Positions 7,057 to 15,732 of a stretch of 21,536 nucleotides of DNA are shown in pieces (the first letter of the stretch is position 1; each line of letters begins with the position of its first letter). The stretch spans positions 1-21,536 of IMG/VR virus record IMGVR_UViG_3300037189_003129. One strand, given 5' to 3'. Position numbers and translations under genes: made by a program. A model generated the notes under the pieces. That model made no database searches. It saw nothing but the letters and a program-made list of their open reading frames with translations, and had not been told where the DNA came from. Source of the stretch: a virus.

Positions 7057-7467
7057 ATGTTTCCTTTAGGTACTATCTTAGATGTAGGAATGAAACTAAT
7101 TGATAAGTTCTTCCCTAATCCTGAAGATAAAGCTAAAGCACAATTAGAATTACTTGAGATGCAACAGGCAGGTGATTTTAAGAAGATTGAAGCAGACATT
7201 GCAGAACAACAAGAACTCACTAAACGTGCTCAGTATGACATGGCTAGTGATAGCTGGTTGTCTAAGAACATTAGACCTATGACTTTGATTGCTATCATTA
7301 CTGGTTACTTTGTATTCGCTATGATGTCTGCCTTTGGATATGAGACTCGTGGTGCCTACGTAGAACTACTAGGTCAGTGGGGTATGTTGATTATGTCTTT
7401 CTACTTTGGTGGTAGTACACTAGAGAAGATCATGGATATGAAGGTTAGCCATGAAACTAAGCAGTAA
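7057..7467 (+). CDS. GTA-type holin-like membrane protein
   Basis: A 136-residue protein with an amphipathic N-terminus (LGTILDVGMKLIDKFFPNPEDKAKAQ), a charged helical stretch (residues 22-65) and two hydrophobic segments at about 73-93 (PMTLIAIITGYFVFAMMSAF) and 103-122 (ELLGQWGMLIMSFYFGGSTL). The opening, the PNPEDKAKA segment and the ENIRPMT-like SKNIRPM motif match the holin family first described in gene transfer agents (the GTA holin family). AGGGG lies seven bases before the ATG and the gene starts three bases after the LydA-like holin. It probably acts with that holin as co-holin or antiholin; which one cannot be told. Its 3' end overlaps the endolysin gene by 17 bases. Confidence 0.85.
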   Translation: MFPLGTILDVGMKLIDKFFPNPEDKAKAQLELLEMQQAGDFKKIEADIAEQQELTKRAQYDMASDSWLSKNIRPMTLIAIITGYFVFAMMSAFGYETRGAYVELLGQWGMLIMSFYFGGSTLEKIMDMKVSHETKQ

Positions 7468-7885
7468 CTTTACACTAGAAGAATTAACAGTCTCTACTAC
7501 AGCTGCCCGTAAGGGTTGGGATAATACACCTAATGCTACAGAGAAGACTAATCTTATACGTGTAGCTTTGCTACTAGAACAGGTAAGATCCTTATTTAAC
7601 TTACCTATTGTAGTAAACTCAGGCTACAGGTGTAAGATTTTAAATGATTACATTGGCAGTAAAGATACTAGCCAGCATCGTATTGGTTGTGCTGCGGATA
7701 TAACAATCCCCGGCAAGACCCCTAAAGAGGTCGTAGAGGCGATTGTAAAGTCAGACATACCCTATGACCAAGTGATACAAGAATTCGACTCATGGGTCCA
7801 TATAAGCGTTCCTGACACTGCTGCTAGACCCTCTAGGAAACAAGCATTAATTATAGACCGTACTGGCACAAGACTATTTAACTAA
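7451..7885 (+). CDS. Endolysin, M15-family peptidase
   Basis: A 144-residue single-domain enzyme of the peptidase M15 (M15_3, D-Ala-D-Ala carboxypeptidase-like) family. The N-terminus NFTLEELTVSTTA is the usual opening of these phage endolysins. SGYRC is at 57-61, the zinc motif S-x-H-R-I-G-x-A-A-D gives His76 and Asp83, and WVHIS supplies the third ligand His117, with Glu111 as likely general base. All key residues are intact. It would cut cross-link peptides of peptidoglycan once the holins open the membrane. There is no signal peptide, in keeping with holin-dependent release. The gene overlaps the preceding holin by 17 bases, with AAGG six bases before the ATG. Confidence 0.93.
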   Translation: MKLSSNFTLEELTVSTTAARKGWDNTPNATEKTNLIRVALLLEQVRSLFNLPIVVNSGYRCKILNDYIGSKDTSQHRIGCAADITIPGKTPKEVVEAIVKSDIPYDQVIQEFDSWVHISVPDTAARPSRKQALIIDRTGTRLFN

Positions 7886-7895
7886 GGTTTAAGAC

Positions 7896-9977
7896 ATGGC
7901 AGATAAAACATTCACAGCAAAACAAAAGGAAATCGTAGCTCGTAAGATGGGCTATGAAGGTCCTATGAATATGTTTGATGAATACCTTAAATCCACTCCA
8001 GCTGAGGCACAGAAATATGGCACAGTCGTGGAGAAGTTTATGGCTCGTGGTGGCATGGTCCAGAAGTATGTTACTGGTGGTGTTGTTGTTCCCGGATTTA
8101 ATGCAGAAGAGTATTTACGTCAAAACCCTGACGTTGCTAAAGCTGGAGTAGATCCTTATGAGCACTATACTACGTTTGGTATAAAAGAAGGTAGAGCCGG
8201 AAATAAAACAGTTTCAGCAGAGCAAGTTACACCCGTAACTCAAACTGCTACTGCGGACCAACTCATCAATACTCCGTTAGCCCCCACAAAGGCAAGTACT
8301 GTTACCCCTACTACAGTTGCTCCTACTGCTACAGTAGCTGCAGTACCTACTACTCCAACTGCTACAGTTACAACTGCTACTTCTACACCTGCAGTAAAGA
8401 CTGCAGTAGCTGATACTAAGGCTGCCCAAGGTACTATTAAAGCCCAAGACTTAGTTACTGCAGCTACCATGGAACCTACCAGTACTGCTGTTGGTAGTGT
8501 AGCAGCTGCTCAGGGTACAGCTAATCAGGTAGAGAATGCACCTACTCGTGTTACAGAGGCTGGTGAATTAGTCACTGGTACTGGTGTAGATATGGCTAAG
8601 GCTGAAGCTACCCTTGCCAAGAATGAAGCTGCTCAAGGTATCGTAACAGAAGAGATGACTACTCAAGGTCAGTTAGATAAGTTAATGACTAACTTTGAAG
8701 TAGGTAATCCCCCACCATGGGCTGCTGCTTCTTTGCGTAATGCTACTGCACAGATGGCTGCTCGTGGTATTGGAGCATCTAGTCTAGCAGGTCAAGCTAT
8801 TATTCAAGCTACCCTTGAAGCTGCTACTCCTATTGCTTCTGCTGATGCTGCTGTATTCCAACAGATGGGAATGCAGAACTTATCTAACAGACAGCAAACT
8901 GCTATTCTAACTGCACAGCAACGTGCTCAGTTCTTAGGTCAAGAGTTTGATCAGACCTTCCAGACTAAAGTATTGAATGCTGCTAAGATTTCTGATATTG
9001 CTAATATGAACTTTACTGCCAAGCAACAAGTGGCATTAGAGAATGCTCGTTTAGTTCAGACTATGGACCTAGCTAATCTATCAAATCGTCAAGCTGTTGT
9101 GATGGCTGAGACTGCACAGATTGCTAACTTGGAGATGGCTAATCTAAACAACAGACAGCAAGCAGCTGTAATGAATGCACAGTCATTCCTCCAGATGGAT
9201 ATGGCTAACTTAGCTAATACACAGCAAACTGAATTGTTTAAAACACAAGCAGTTGTAAATAGCATTTTATCTGACACTGCTGCTGAGAATGCCACTAAGC
9301 AGTTCAATGCCTCTAGTGAAAATCAGACTAATCAATTCTTTGCTAATCTGAATACACAAGTGAAGCAGTTCAATGCTACACAGACAAATGCTATGACTCA
9401 GTTCTCTACTGAACAAGCTAACACTATTGCTAAGTACAATGCTGATGTACAGAATCAACGGGATCAGTTCAATGCACAGAATAGATTAGTCATTGATCAG
9501 TCTAATGCTCAGTGGCGTAGGGATATCTCAACTGCTAATACTGCAGCTATCAATCGTGCTAATGAATTTAATGCAACTAAAGCACAAGAGTTAACTACAA
9601 TCGAGTATAATAATAAGTGGCAACAGTTCCGTGATGAGATTGAATACTCTTGGAGATCTTCTGAGAGCCGAGCAGATAGAGTGAACCGTGTTGCTACTGC
9701 TGAAATATCAGCTAATGCTTCTATCCTTGCTGCAACTATGGCAAAAGATGCCAAGCTAACTGAAACACTTGCCTCTAGTTTTGGTAAAATCCTAGGTGGT
9801 ACAGACGTGGCAGGCACTAAGAGTGCAATTGGGGATATCTGGAATATTACTAAAGAGGCTGCTACAGGTGTTGCTCGTGGCTTTGACACACTTTATGACT
9901 GGGCTACTAGTACGCCAAAGGATGAAGCTGCCTTTGATGCATTTATTGATGAAATTATGGCAAGTGAAGAACCCTAA
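7896..9977 (+). CDS. Large repeat-rich virion protein, probably internal/ejected
   Basis: A 693-residue protein in several parts. Residues 1-60 are a small conserved-looking start ending MARGGMVQKYVTGG. Residues 67-101 form a short motif with YLRQNPDV, HYTTFG and KEGR, known to me from the NPDV-HY-G-EGR repeats of secreted bacterial proteins. Residues about 110-170 are a Thr/Pro/Ala/Val-rich linker. Residues 271-320 hold a PPPWAAASLRNA and ARGIGASSLAGQAI block that I recall from other aquatic podophage proteins. Residues 325-570 are long helical repeats with 22- and then 11-residue periods, very rich in Gln, Asn and Ala. The position after lysis genes and before two other large proteins fits a T7-like internal core or ejection protein. 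No enzymatic motif is visible. Confidence 0.75.
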   Translation: MADKTFTAKQKEIVARKMGYEGPMNMFDEYLKSTPAEAQKYGTVVEKFMARGGMVQKYVTGGVVVPGFNAEEYLRQNPDVAKAGVDPYEHYTTFGIKEGRAGNKTVSAEQVTPVTQTATADQLINTPLAPTKASTVTPTTVAPTATVAAVPTTPTATVTTATSTPAVKTAVADTKAAQGTIKAQDLVTAATMEPTSTAVGSVAAAQGTANQVENAPTRVTEAGELVTGTGVDMAKAEATLAKNEAAQGIVTEEMTTQGQLDKLMTNFEVGNPPPWAAASLRNATAQMAARGIGASSLAGQAIIQATLEAATPIASADAAVFQQMGMQNLSNRQQTAILTAQQRAQFLGQEFDQTFQTKVLNAAKISDIANMNFTAKQQVALENARLVQTMDLANLSNRQAVVMAETAQIANLEMANLNNRQQAAVMNAQSFLQMDMANLANTQQTELFKTQAVVNSILSDTAAENATKQFNASSENQTNQFFANLNTQVKQFNATQTNAMTQFSTEQANTIAKYNADVQNQRDQFNAQNRLVIDQSNAQWRRDISTANTAAINRANEFNATKAQELTTIEYNNKWQQFRDEIEYSWRSSESRADRVNRVATAEISANASILAATMAKDAKLTETLASSFGKILGGTDVAGTKSAIGDIWNITKEAATGVARGFDTLYDWATSTPKDEAAFDAFIDEIMASEEP
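8868..9605 (+). repeat. 22- and 11-residue helical repeats in the 693-residue protein
   Basis: Residues 393, 415 and 437 start exact 22-residue units (ANLSNRQ, ANLNNRQ, ANLANTQ), with looser copies around 328 and 369. From residue 468 the period becomes 11: KQFNA, NQFFA, KQFNA, TQFST, AKYNA, DQFNA, DQSNA, STANT and NEFNA begin at 468, 479, 490, 501, 512, 523, 534, 545 and 556. Eleven-residue (hendecad) periodicity predicts a long, nearly straight or slightly right-handed helical bundle. Confidence 0.8.
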
Positions 9978-9994
9978 GTAAGGATTGAAATACA

Positions 9995-10219
9995 ATGGCA
10001 AATAAAGAATATAAACAAAAGATTGCTCAGTATATTAAGGGAATGGTTACTTCTAGTAAGCCACCTAAAGGATCTGGCACAGGTCTGTTATCTCCTAAAG
10101 ACACTAAGCCTTCGGCTATTAAAGAACAAAAGGATTCTATTGCCTATGTAAGTGAGTTTATCTACACCTTACGCAAGCAACGTCTAGCAATTAAATCCCA
10201 GCGGAGTAAAAGCGAATAA
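9995..10219 (+). CDS. Small basic phage protein of unknown function
   Basis: A 74-residue protein rich in Lys, Ser and Gln, with a helical start (ANKEYKQKIAQYIKGMV), a flexible Gly/Ser/Pro middle (KPPKGSGTGLLSPKDTKPS) and a helical end (SEFIYTLRKQRLAIKSQRSKSE). I do not recognise a family. AAGGA lies ten bases before the ATG, and the stop overlaps the next ATG by one base. Co-transcription with the large virion proteins suggests a small virion or assembly component. The high positive charge would also suit contact with DNA; this is only a guess. Confidence 0.7.
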   Translation: MANKEYKQKIAQYIKGMVTSSKPPKGSGTGLLSPKDTKPSAIKEQKDSIAYVSEFIYTLRKQRLAIKSQRSKSE

Positions 10220-10716
10220 TGAGTAAACTAGATACCAAGTATGTTAGTGGTCCTATTCCCGGTATGTCTCTGACTACAGAGCCGGGTAGTAGACCTTGGG
10301 AAAATCCACCAAAGTATTCTACTATTGAAGATGCTATTGAGTACTACACTCAACGGGTTCTAAAAGATACAGATAGCCATGAAGCTATCATTGATATTCT
10401 AGAGACAGGTTTACCTATTGAGAATGCTGCATCTGTTATGAATAAAACCAGTGTCATGGAGGGTATTCATAGTTTAGATGTAGGGTTCCTTGTACTCCCA
10501 GCAATTGAAGAATTGATTATGACTGTAGCAGATATCTACGGGGTTAAGTACATCACCTCATATGATGATGTAGCAAAGTCAATGCGTATTAGTCCTAGGG
10601 AAGCTAAGCTAGCACTTCAAGATACCAGTAAGCCTACACCAGATGCTACTGTAGAAGCTGCTAATGAAAAGCCTAAAGGTTTAATGGCTAAAACAACTAA
10701 AGTAATAGGGGAATAA
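10219..10716 (+). CDS. Conserved phage protein of unknown function, probably virion-associated
   Basis: A 165-residue protein opening with a distinctive SGPIPGMSLTTEPGSRPWE followed by PPKYSTIEDAIEYY. I recall this N-terminal signature from proteins of uncultured aquatic phages and cyanophage-like genomes, where it has no assigned role. The middle is helical with SVMEGIHSLDVGFLVLPAIEELI, which is hydrophobic but interrupted by charges, so probably a buried core and not a membrane span. The last 35 residues are a low-complexity Lys/Pro/Ala tail. It is coupled to its neighbours by a one-base overlap upstream and a one-base gap downstream, within the internal-protein operon. Confidence 0.75.
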   Translation: MSKLDTKYVSGPIPGMSLTTEPGSRPWENPPKYSTIEDAIEYYTQRVLKDTDSHEAIIDILETGLPIENAASVMNKTSVMEGIHSLDVGFLVLPAIEELIMTVADIYGVKYITSYDDVAKSMRISPREAKLALQDTSKPTPDATVEAANEKPKGLMAKTTKVIGE

Positions 10717-10717
10717 T

Positions 10718-11950
10718 ATGGCATTTGATTTCCTAGCTGCTGCTGCTGGATTCAGTTCTGGTGCAGCAGATGCAATTGAAGAGCGTAATAAAGAACTACA
10801 GCGTAATGCTGAAGATGAAATAAAGGCTGCAGTAAAGGCAGCTGAGTCATATACAACTAAGATGAACACAAGACGTAGTGAGTTAAAAGATACTGCTGAT
10901 GTTATCTCAGAGTATAGCCAAGGTAGACTTACTAAGACTCAGATTGCTGGTATCTTACAGACACCATCTGTAGCTAAAGAATTTGCAGCTAAACTACAAA
11001 AGGCTAAGCGTATTGAAGATGTAGACTTTAGTGCTGTCTATAAACTAACTGGTGGTCAGCCTACTGCTGAAGAAGAAAAAGATGTTATTCCTCAGACTAT
11101 TGATCGTATGACTCGTCCTCCTAAGCCTACTACAGAAGAGCCGACTCCTCAGTTTAGAGGTGCATTTGGATTACCTACTAGAGCTTACAGTGGTACCATT
11201 GCTGCAGGTGAACGTGCTGCAGGTATGTCTTTAGGTCAGATGAGAGCTATCGCTCGTGGAGTACCTGAGCTTACAGACGAAGAACGTATTAAAGGTAAGT
11301 TAGATCTGTCTCAGTTTGAAGATCCAGAATCACTTACTAATATCCAAGGCAAGTTGCGTGATAACATGACTAATGGCATTCCCTTTGGAGATGCTAAGAA
11401 TGCTAAGTTAGTTAAACAACTACAAGCTGCTGCTATTATCAAAGATACATTTGATAAAGAAAAAGGTGAGGGAGATAAGCCTCGTACTACTGCTGCTATT
11501 AACTCTGTATTTGATAAGACATTACGTGCTGGTTTAGATCCCTTTATTACTAAAGGTGTAGTACGCTTTGATCCACAGACAAATGACTATGTACCTATCA
11601 CTGGAGATGCTAAGTCTATTCAAGATTTTATTGACCAAAAGAATGCTTTGATTCGGAATCAAGCTATAGAACTGGGTCTAATAGATAAGGATGGTAAAGT
11701 TTCTAAAGATAGAAATGCTCGTGATGCACTACTACCCTATGCTACATTTGATAAAGATGATAAGGTAATATGGAGAAATCCAGCAGCACCTAAATCTTCT
11801 AACGTAGAGGTACCACCAGCTGCACCTACTACACCTAAAGTGGGTATACCTGCTAATGTTCCACAAAAGAAAGCTAGACCTGCCCCGATGGGTGTAGACC
11901 CAGCACTTTGGAATGCCATGACTGAACAGGAAAAAGATGCATGGAAATGA
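10718..11950 (+). CDS. Probable internal virion protein, helical
   Basis: A 410-residue, mostly helical protein. It begins with an Ala/Gly-rich segment (FLAAAAGFSSGAADAIEE), then a charged coiled-coil-like stretch to about residue 60 (NKELQRNAEDEIKAAVKAAES). A Pro/Thr-rich stretch near 130-150 and a Pro-rich region near 350-395 look like linkers. No catalytic motif is evident. GGGGAAT lies just before the ATG, one base after the previous stop. The end overlaps the 1157-residue gene by ten bases. Position between two other large repeat or helical proteins matches the internal core protein cluster (gp14-gp16) of T7-like phages, but I see no direct similarity to T7 gp15. Confidence 0.75.
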   Translation: MAFDFLAAAAGFSSGAADAIEERNKELQRNAEDEIKAAVKAAESYTTKMNTRRSELKDTADVISEYSQGRLTKTQIAGILQTPSVAKEFAAKLQKAKRIEDVDFSAVYKLTGGQPTAEEEKDVIPQTIDRMTRPPKPTTEEPTPQFRGAFGLPTRAYSGTIAAGERAAGMSLGQMRAIARGVPELTDEERIKGKLDLSQFEDPESLTNIQGKLRDNMTNGIPFGDAKNAKLVKQLQAAAIIKDTFDKEKGEGDKPRTTAAINSVFDKTLRAGLDPFITKGVVRFDPQTNDYVPITGDAKSIQDFIDQKNALIRNQAIELGLIDKDGKVSKDRNARDALLPYATFDKDDKVIWRNPAAPKSSNVEVPPAAPTTPKVGIPANVPQKKARPAPMGVDPALWNAMTEQEKDAWK

Positions 11951-14900
11951 CACCAGAGCAGAAACAATCCCTAGCACTAGCAAGTGCTCGGTTACGTTTG
12001 CAAGAGCAAGAGAAGCAGTCGGGTGTAACACAAGCAAAAGGTAGTAGTGTACAAATTACAGGTGCCCCAGCTGACTTAGAATCCACTGCTACACTTGAGC
12101 AACAGACTGCAGCAGCTATCCCTTTACCAAAAACACCCTTCAAGTATCAGCAAGACCCTGAGATACAACGCATTGCTGGTACTCCAGAAGAGCGTAAAGA
12201 TATAGGCATAGCAAAGAATGTAGGTCTTACTGGTAATGTGGAAGCTAAAGAGATACCATTTAAAGACATCTACACAAAGCCTGAGAACCTAAAAGTAATT
12301 AAAGACTATGCGGAGACTCGTTATGGAGAGTCAGGTAAACAGCAGAAGGGTGAATCAGATGAGGACTATGCTAAGCGGTGGATGACTGCTATGCGACAGG
12401 TCGAGTGGAATACTACTTTGAATGCTGTACCTGAATTAATCTGGTTAAATAATGCAAAAGATGAAGAGGTTGTGAAAGCTGCAAGAGCACACAATTTATT
12501 CAATTCAATTCCATCTTGGTATTCTGAGGGGGGTCAACCGGGCATACGACCTCTAGCAGAGAGTATTTTTTCTGTAGCTACTGACCCTGCTAACGTAGCT
12601 GGTTTTGGGGTTGCTGCTAGAGCTAAGTCTCAAATTGCTAAACAAGCTATTAAGAATACGATTGCTTCAAGAACTAAAAACATAGCCGTGGCAGGCACAC
12701 TAGAAGCAGGTATTGGAGCAGGACAAAGTAGTATAGATCAAGCTGTAGCCCGTAAAGTGGGTATACAGCGAGATGAAGCAGACTACTTACAGTATGGTCT
12801 TTCAACTGCTTTAGGTGCGTTTGCGGGTGCCTCTGAAGTATACGGCATTATGAAATCCTATAATGGTATTGCTGGTGCTAAAGCTTTTGAAGATGTTCTT
12901 AAAGGAAAGAAGGTTCCCTTTGAACAGGACCCTGCTTTTATTAAGCTGAAAGAAATGTTTGATAAAAGTCAGCAAGATCTTGAAAAGAACTTTGATATGT
13001 TTGAGGGGCGTAAAGTATTAAATGATCTATCGCCAGAAACAGAATTAACTGAAGCACAAATTAAAAAATCTGTACACGATAAGGCTATTGAAACTGCTTT
13101 GTATATTATGTATAAGGCTCCAGAGTATTTACCAAAAGAGGGTCAGAAGGTTAGTGCTGCAGTACAGAATATTGTAACTAAGATGGATGAACTTGATGAG
13201 AATGTTTTTGAAGAAGCCTTATCTAGAGCAAACATAACCCCTAAAGAATTCGCTGATGCTATCCTTACCTCTGTTGGTGATTCAGGCAAGGTATTAAATA
13301 GCTATTCAACACTTAGTAAAACAATTAAAAAGCTATCTTCTATAGACCCAGAAGCACAAAAAATTATTGATGAAGCAGCAGACCCTAGCAAAAGTGCAGC
13401 AAGCTATCTAGGTGCTGGACTTCGTGCAGTTAATCGACTAGAGAGAGAATCAAAAGCTTTAGTTGTGTCGGGACTTGGAACAACTATCCGAAATATTCAA
13501 GGTACGGGAATAGCACTGACTGCTGATGTTGCTTCTAACTTAATCGAGAATACAATTTACTCTATAGGTAGAGGCATATCGGCAGTCTCAACTGGGAATG
13601 CCTCTGTTGAAAATCTAACTAAGGGAGTTAAAGATATTATATCTGATAGCTTTCTAACTTTAACTTACTTAAAACTATCTAATTCTGGATTTACTGCAGC
13701 AGTAACAGATAAACTATTAGAACACAACCCTGCACTGCAAAGTAAATTATTTAGTGCACTACAAGAGTCCGGTACTCAGGACCTATCTAAAGTAGCACAG
13801 CTAGCCAATACCTTTAACGTAGCACAGGACACTTTCTTTAGGAGAGCTATTTTTGTTTCGAGTGTTCAACGTCAACTTAATAGAGTTGGTGTAGATATGT
13901 ATGATGTTATAGCCAATAATAAAACTATACCACCATCTGTATTTAAGACTGCTGCTGATGAGACTTTAAAAGCTACCTTTTCATATACACCAAAACAAAA
14001 ATCCTTTAAGGCAACCGAACAAGAAGGCAAGCTATTTGAACTTAAGGAAGGTGGCGGGACTGCGGAAGCATTAGGAGAAAGCATAGCACATTACTGGGTT
14101 AAGTTTTGGGAAACATTTCCGGGAGGATCTTTAGCTGTAACTTTCCCTAGATTTATGTCAAATGCTATTGCTTTTCAATACAGATACAGCCCTCTTGGAA
14201 TTTCTTCAGGCTTAACAGACGTTGCTAGTGGGGCTAAACGCCTCGTTAATGAGTCTCCGGATGATGCTTTAGGACAAGCACAAATTCGACAGGGGATGCA
14301 GAAATTTAGTCGGGGCATAGTAGGTACTGCAACTATTGCAGCAGCCTATCAGTATCGAAAAGAGAATCAAGATACACAACCATATGAATTAAAAAATACT
14401 GACGGGTCTACTACAGACATTCGTGGTGTATTTCCTATGTATCCATATATGATGTTGGGAGATTACTTTGCTAAACAATCTATGGGCAAAGAATCTGAGG
14501 CTAAAGTAAGTGACATTATTAAAGCAGTGTCTGGTCTTGAGAAGATGCCAGCAGGATCTTCTGCTTATCTATTAGACCAGCTAGAAAAATCCTACGAGAA
14601 TGCTGAAGGAAAAGAAGCAGATAAATTTAATGCAGCAGTAGGAAAAATACTAGGGGACTTTGTTGGGAGAGCAGTGACTCCGGGAACTCCCCTATACCAG
14701 TACTTTGATTTATTCTCAGAAGAAGGGCAGAAGGCGAGAGATCCTAATGTCATTGGGGAATACTACCCAGCGAAAGTGCAAGCGGAACGGGAAGATAGGG
14801 GTGAAGTATCAAGCATTGAAAAAACTGTTACTGGATTAGACCCATTAACCCAAGCCGCTGCTCAACGTATCATGAATAAGTTACCTATTCTAAAAGAGTA

Positions 14901-15414
14901 TTTACCAGAATATCAACCCTACTTCTCTGACAAGGCACCTGTACGTTCCGGGGAATTCTTTAACACAATGACAGGTGTTCGTCCTACTCCGGGAAGAGGG
15001 AAGATTGAAACAGAATTTGTAAAGTTAAACCTTGATCCATACAAAGTGTTCAGTCGAACTGGAGATAAAGTATATGATAGGGCGATAGTATCAGAGTCTT
15101 TGAAGCCATTAGACTTGTATGTTGGATCCCTATTGAATAGTGAACGCTATAAAAAGTACACCGACAGTAAAAAGAAACAAGCATTTTTAGAGAATGCAAA
15201 GAAGGCAATTGCTACTGGCAGGGCAAGTGCGGAAGAAAAGATGTATTCACAAGACATTACTAGGGTGTACAAGCAGAAGTGGAATAGTTTTACTCCCAAT
15301 CAGCGTACTGTTATGAATGAATTACATAAAGAAAAAACAGGCAAGACTGTGGATGAAGACAAGGCATATAAGAAAGTATTCGAGTATGAGGGTGCTCTTC
15401 AAGCTATACAGTAA
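11941..15414 (+). CDS. Giant virion protein, probable ejection/internal core protein
   Basis: At 1157 residues this is the largest gene here and the last on the plus strand. The N-terminal 150 residues are polar and helical. An Ala/Gly-rich stretch follows near 210-300 (VATDPANVAGFGVAARAKS, GTLEAGIGAGQSSIDQAVAR). The segment around 500-545 (VVSGLGTTIRNIQGTGIAL, DVASNLIENTIYSIGRGIS) is amphipathic and could insert in membranes. Near 710-740 lies WETFPGGSLAVTFPRFMSN, which I recall from large proteins of uncultured podophages. No transglycosylase motif like that of T7 gp16 was found. The role, forming the channel for DNA entry, is inferred from size, place and composition. AGGAAAA precedes ATG 11941; a second ATG at 11947 overlaps the upstream stop (ATGA) but lacks well-spaced SD. 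Confidence 0.75.
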   Translation: MEMTPEQKQSLALASARLRLQEQEKQSGVTQAKGSSVQITGAPADLESTATLEQQTAAAIPLPKTPFKYQQDPEIQRIAGTPEERKDIGIAKNVGLTGNVEAKEIPFKDIYTKPENLKVIKDYAETRYGESGKQQKGESDEDYAKRWMTAMRQVEWNTTLNAVPELIWLNNAKDEEVVKAARAHNLFNSIPSWYSEGGQPGIRPLAESIFSVATDPANVAGFGVAARAKSQIAKQAIKNTIASRTKNIAVAGTLEAGIGAGQSSIDQAVARKVGIQRDEADYLQYGLSTALGAFAGASEVYGIMKSYNGIAGAKAFEDVLKGKKVPFEQDPAFIKLKEMFDKSQQDLEKNFDMFEGRKVLNDLSPETELTEAQIKKSVHDKAIETALYIMYKAPEYLPKEGQKVSAAVQNIVTKMDELDENVFEEALSRANITPKEFADAILTSVGDSGKVLNSYSTLSKTIKKLSSIDPEAQKIIDEAADPSKSAASYLGAGLRAVNRLERESKALVVSGLGTTIRNIQGTGIALTADVASNLIENTIYSIGRGISAVSTGNASVENLTKGVKDIISDSFLTLTYLKLSNSGFTAAVTDKLLEHNPALQSKLFSALQESGTQDLSKVAQLANTFNVAQDTFFRRAIFVSSVQRQLNRVGVDMYDVIANNKTIPPSVFKTAADETLKATFSYTPKQKSFKATEQEGKLFELKEGGGTAEALGESIAHYWVKFWETFPGGSLAVTFPRFMSNAIAFQYRYSPLGISSGLTDVASGAKRLVNESPDDALGQAQIRQGMQKFSRGIVGTATIAAAYQYRKENQDTQPYELKNTDGSTTDIRGVFPMYPYMMLGDYFAKQSMGKESEAKVSDIIKAVSGLEKMPAGSSAYLLDQLEKSYENAEGKEADKFNAAVGKILGDFVGRAVTPGTPLYQYFDLFSEEGQKARDPNVIGEYYPAKVQAEREDRGEVSSIEKTVTGLDPLTQAAAQRIMNKLPILKEYLPEYQPYFSDKAPVRSGEFFNTMTGVRPTPGRGKIETEFVKLNLDPYKVFSRTGDKVYDRAIVSESLKPLDLYVGSLLNSERYKKYTDSKKKQAFLENAKKAIATGRASAEEKMYSQDITRVYKQKWNSFTPNQRTVMNELHKEKTGKTVDEDKAYKKVFEYEGALQAIQ

Positions 15415-15729
15415 TCACTTGTAAAGAAACACAGGAGTGTGTTCACCTACGAATGCACCCTGTGTGTTGTACACGAAGTACTCACCTGCATCCTCTTCTG
15501 ACATACCCTCATACTTCTCTAATAGCTTAATACATTTATTTGCATCATAGCAAATGGCTTGTACACTATTACATCTCTGTACTACACCTACAATAGCTTT
15601 ATCAAAGTAGCTAGGCTCTAGTAATAGAAGATCTAGGTCTGGGTATTCTTCTGCAATTCTGTATCTGTTCATAGTGTATCTTTCATAAGTAGTGTGGGGT
15701 TTGTGTACAGGTACCCCACAACCTGTCAT
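15415..15729 (-). CDS. Small conserved phage protein of unknown function
   Basis: A 104-residue protein as bounded here. The conserved-looking part starts at a second Met (residue 20, ATG at 15672-15670): MNRYRIAEEYPDLDLLLLEP, SYFDKAIVGVVQRCN and EDAGEYFVYNTQGAFVGEHT. I recognise the last block as a recurring signature of small proteins in many phages (EYFEFNTxGAxVGExTP), with no known function. An 8-base inverted repeat lies between the two possible starts, and neither has a strong ribosome binding site, so the shorter 85-residue form is a real alternative. It follows the reductase stop by three bases in the long form and is last on the minus transcript, its stop directly abutting the convergent 1157-residue gene. 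Confidence 0.75.
   Translation of the reverse strand: MTGCGVPVHKPHTTYERYTMNRYRIAEEYPDLDLLLLEPSYFDKAIVGVVQRCNSVQAICYDANKCIKLLEKYEGMSEEDAGEYFVYNTQGAFVGEHTPVFLYK
15693..15720 (-). other. Perfect 8-base inverted repeat after the reductase gene
   Basis: TGTGGGGT (15693-15700) and ACCCCACA (15713-15720) form a G/C-rich stem with a 12-base loop, 12 bases beyond the reductase stop on the minus strand. The sequence after it (CTACTTATG) is not U-rich, so it is unlikely to be an intrinsic terminator. It could stabilise or process the mRNA, or hide the first possible start of the following gene. Confidence 0.5.
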
Positions 15730-15732
15730 GCT

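Noticed and set aside
9509-9889. Minus-strand frame of 126 codons opposite the 693-residue protein
   Set aside because: It is a shadow of a gene with strong repeat structure and has no ribosome binding site or recognisable domain.
15423-15443. Hairpin AACACA-GGAG-TGTGTT followed on the minus strand by TTTCTTT, a possible terminator
   Set aside because: The T-rich stretch ends before the stop codon of the small minus gene at 15417-15415, so termination there would leave its mRNA without a stop; the stem is also only six A/T-rich pairs.
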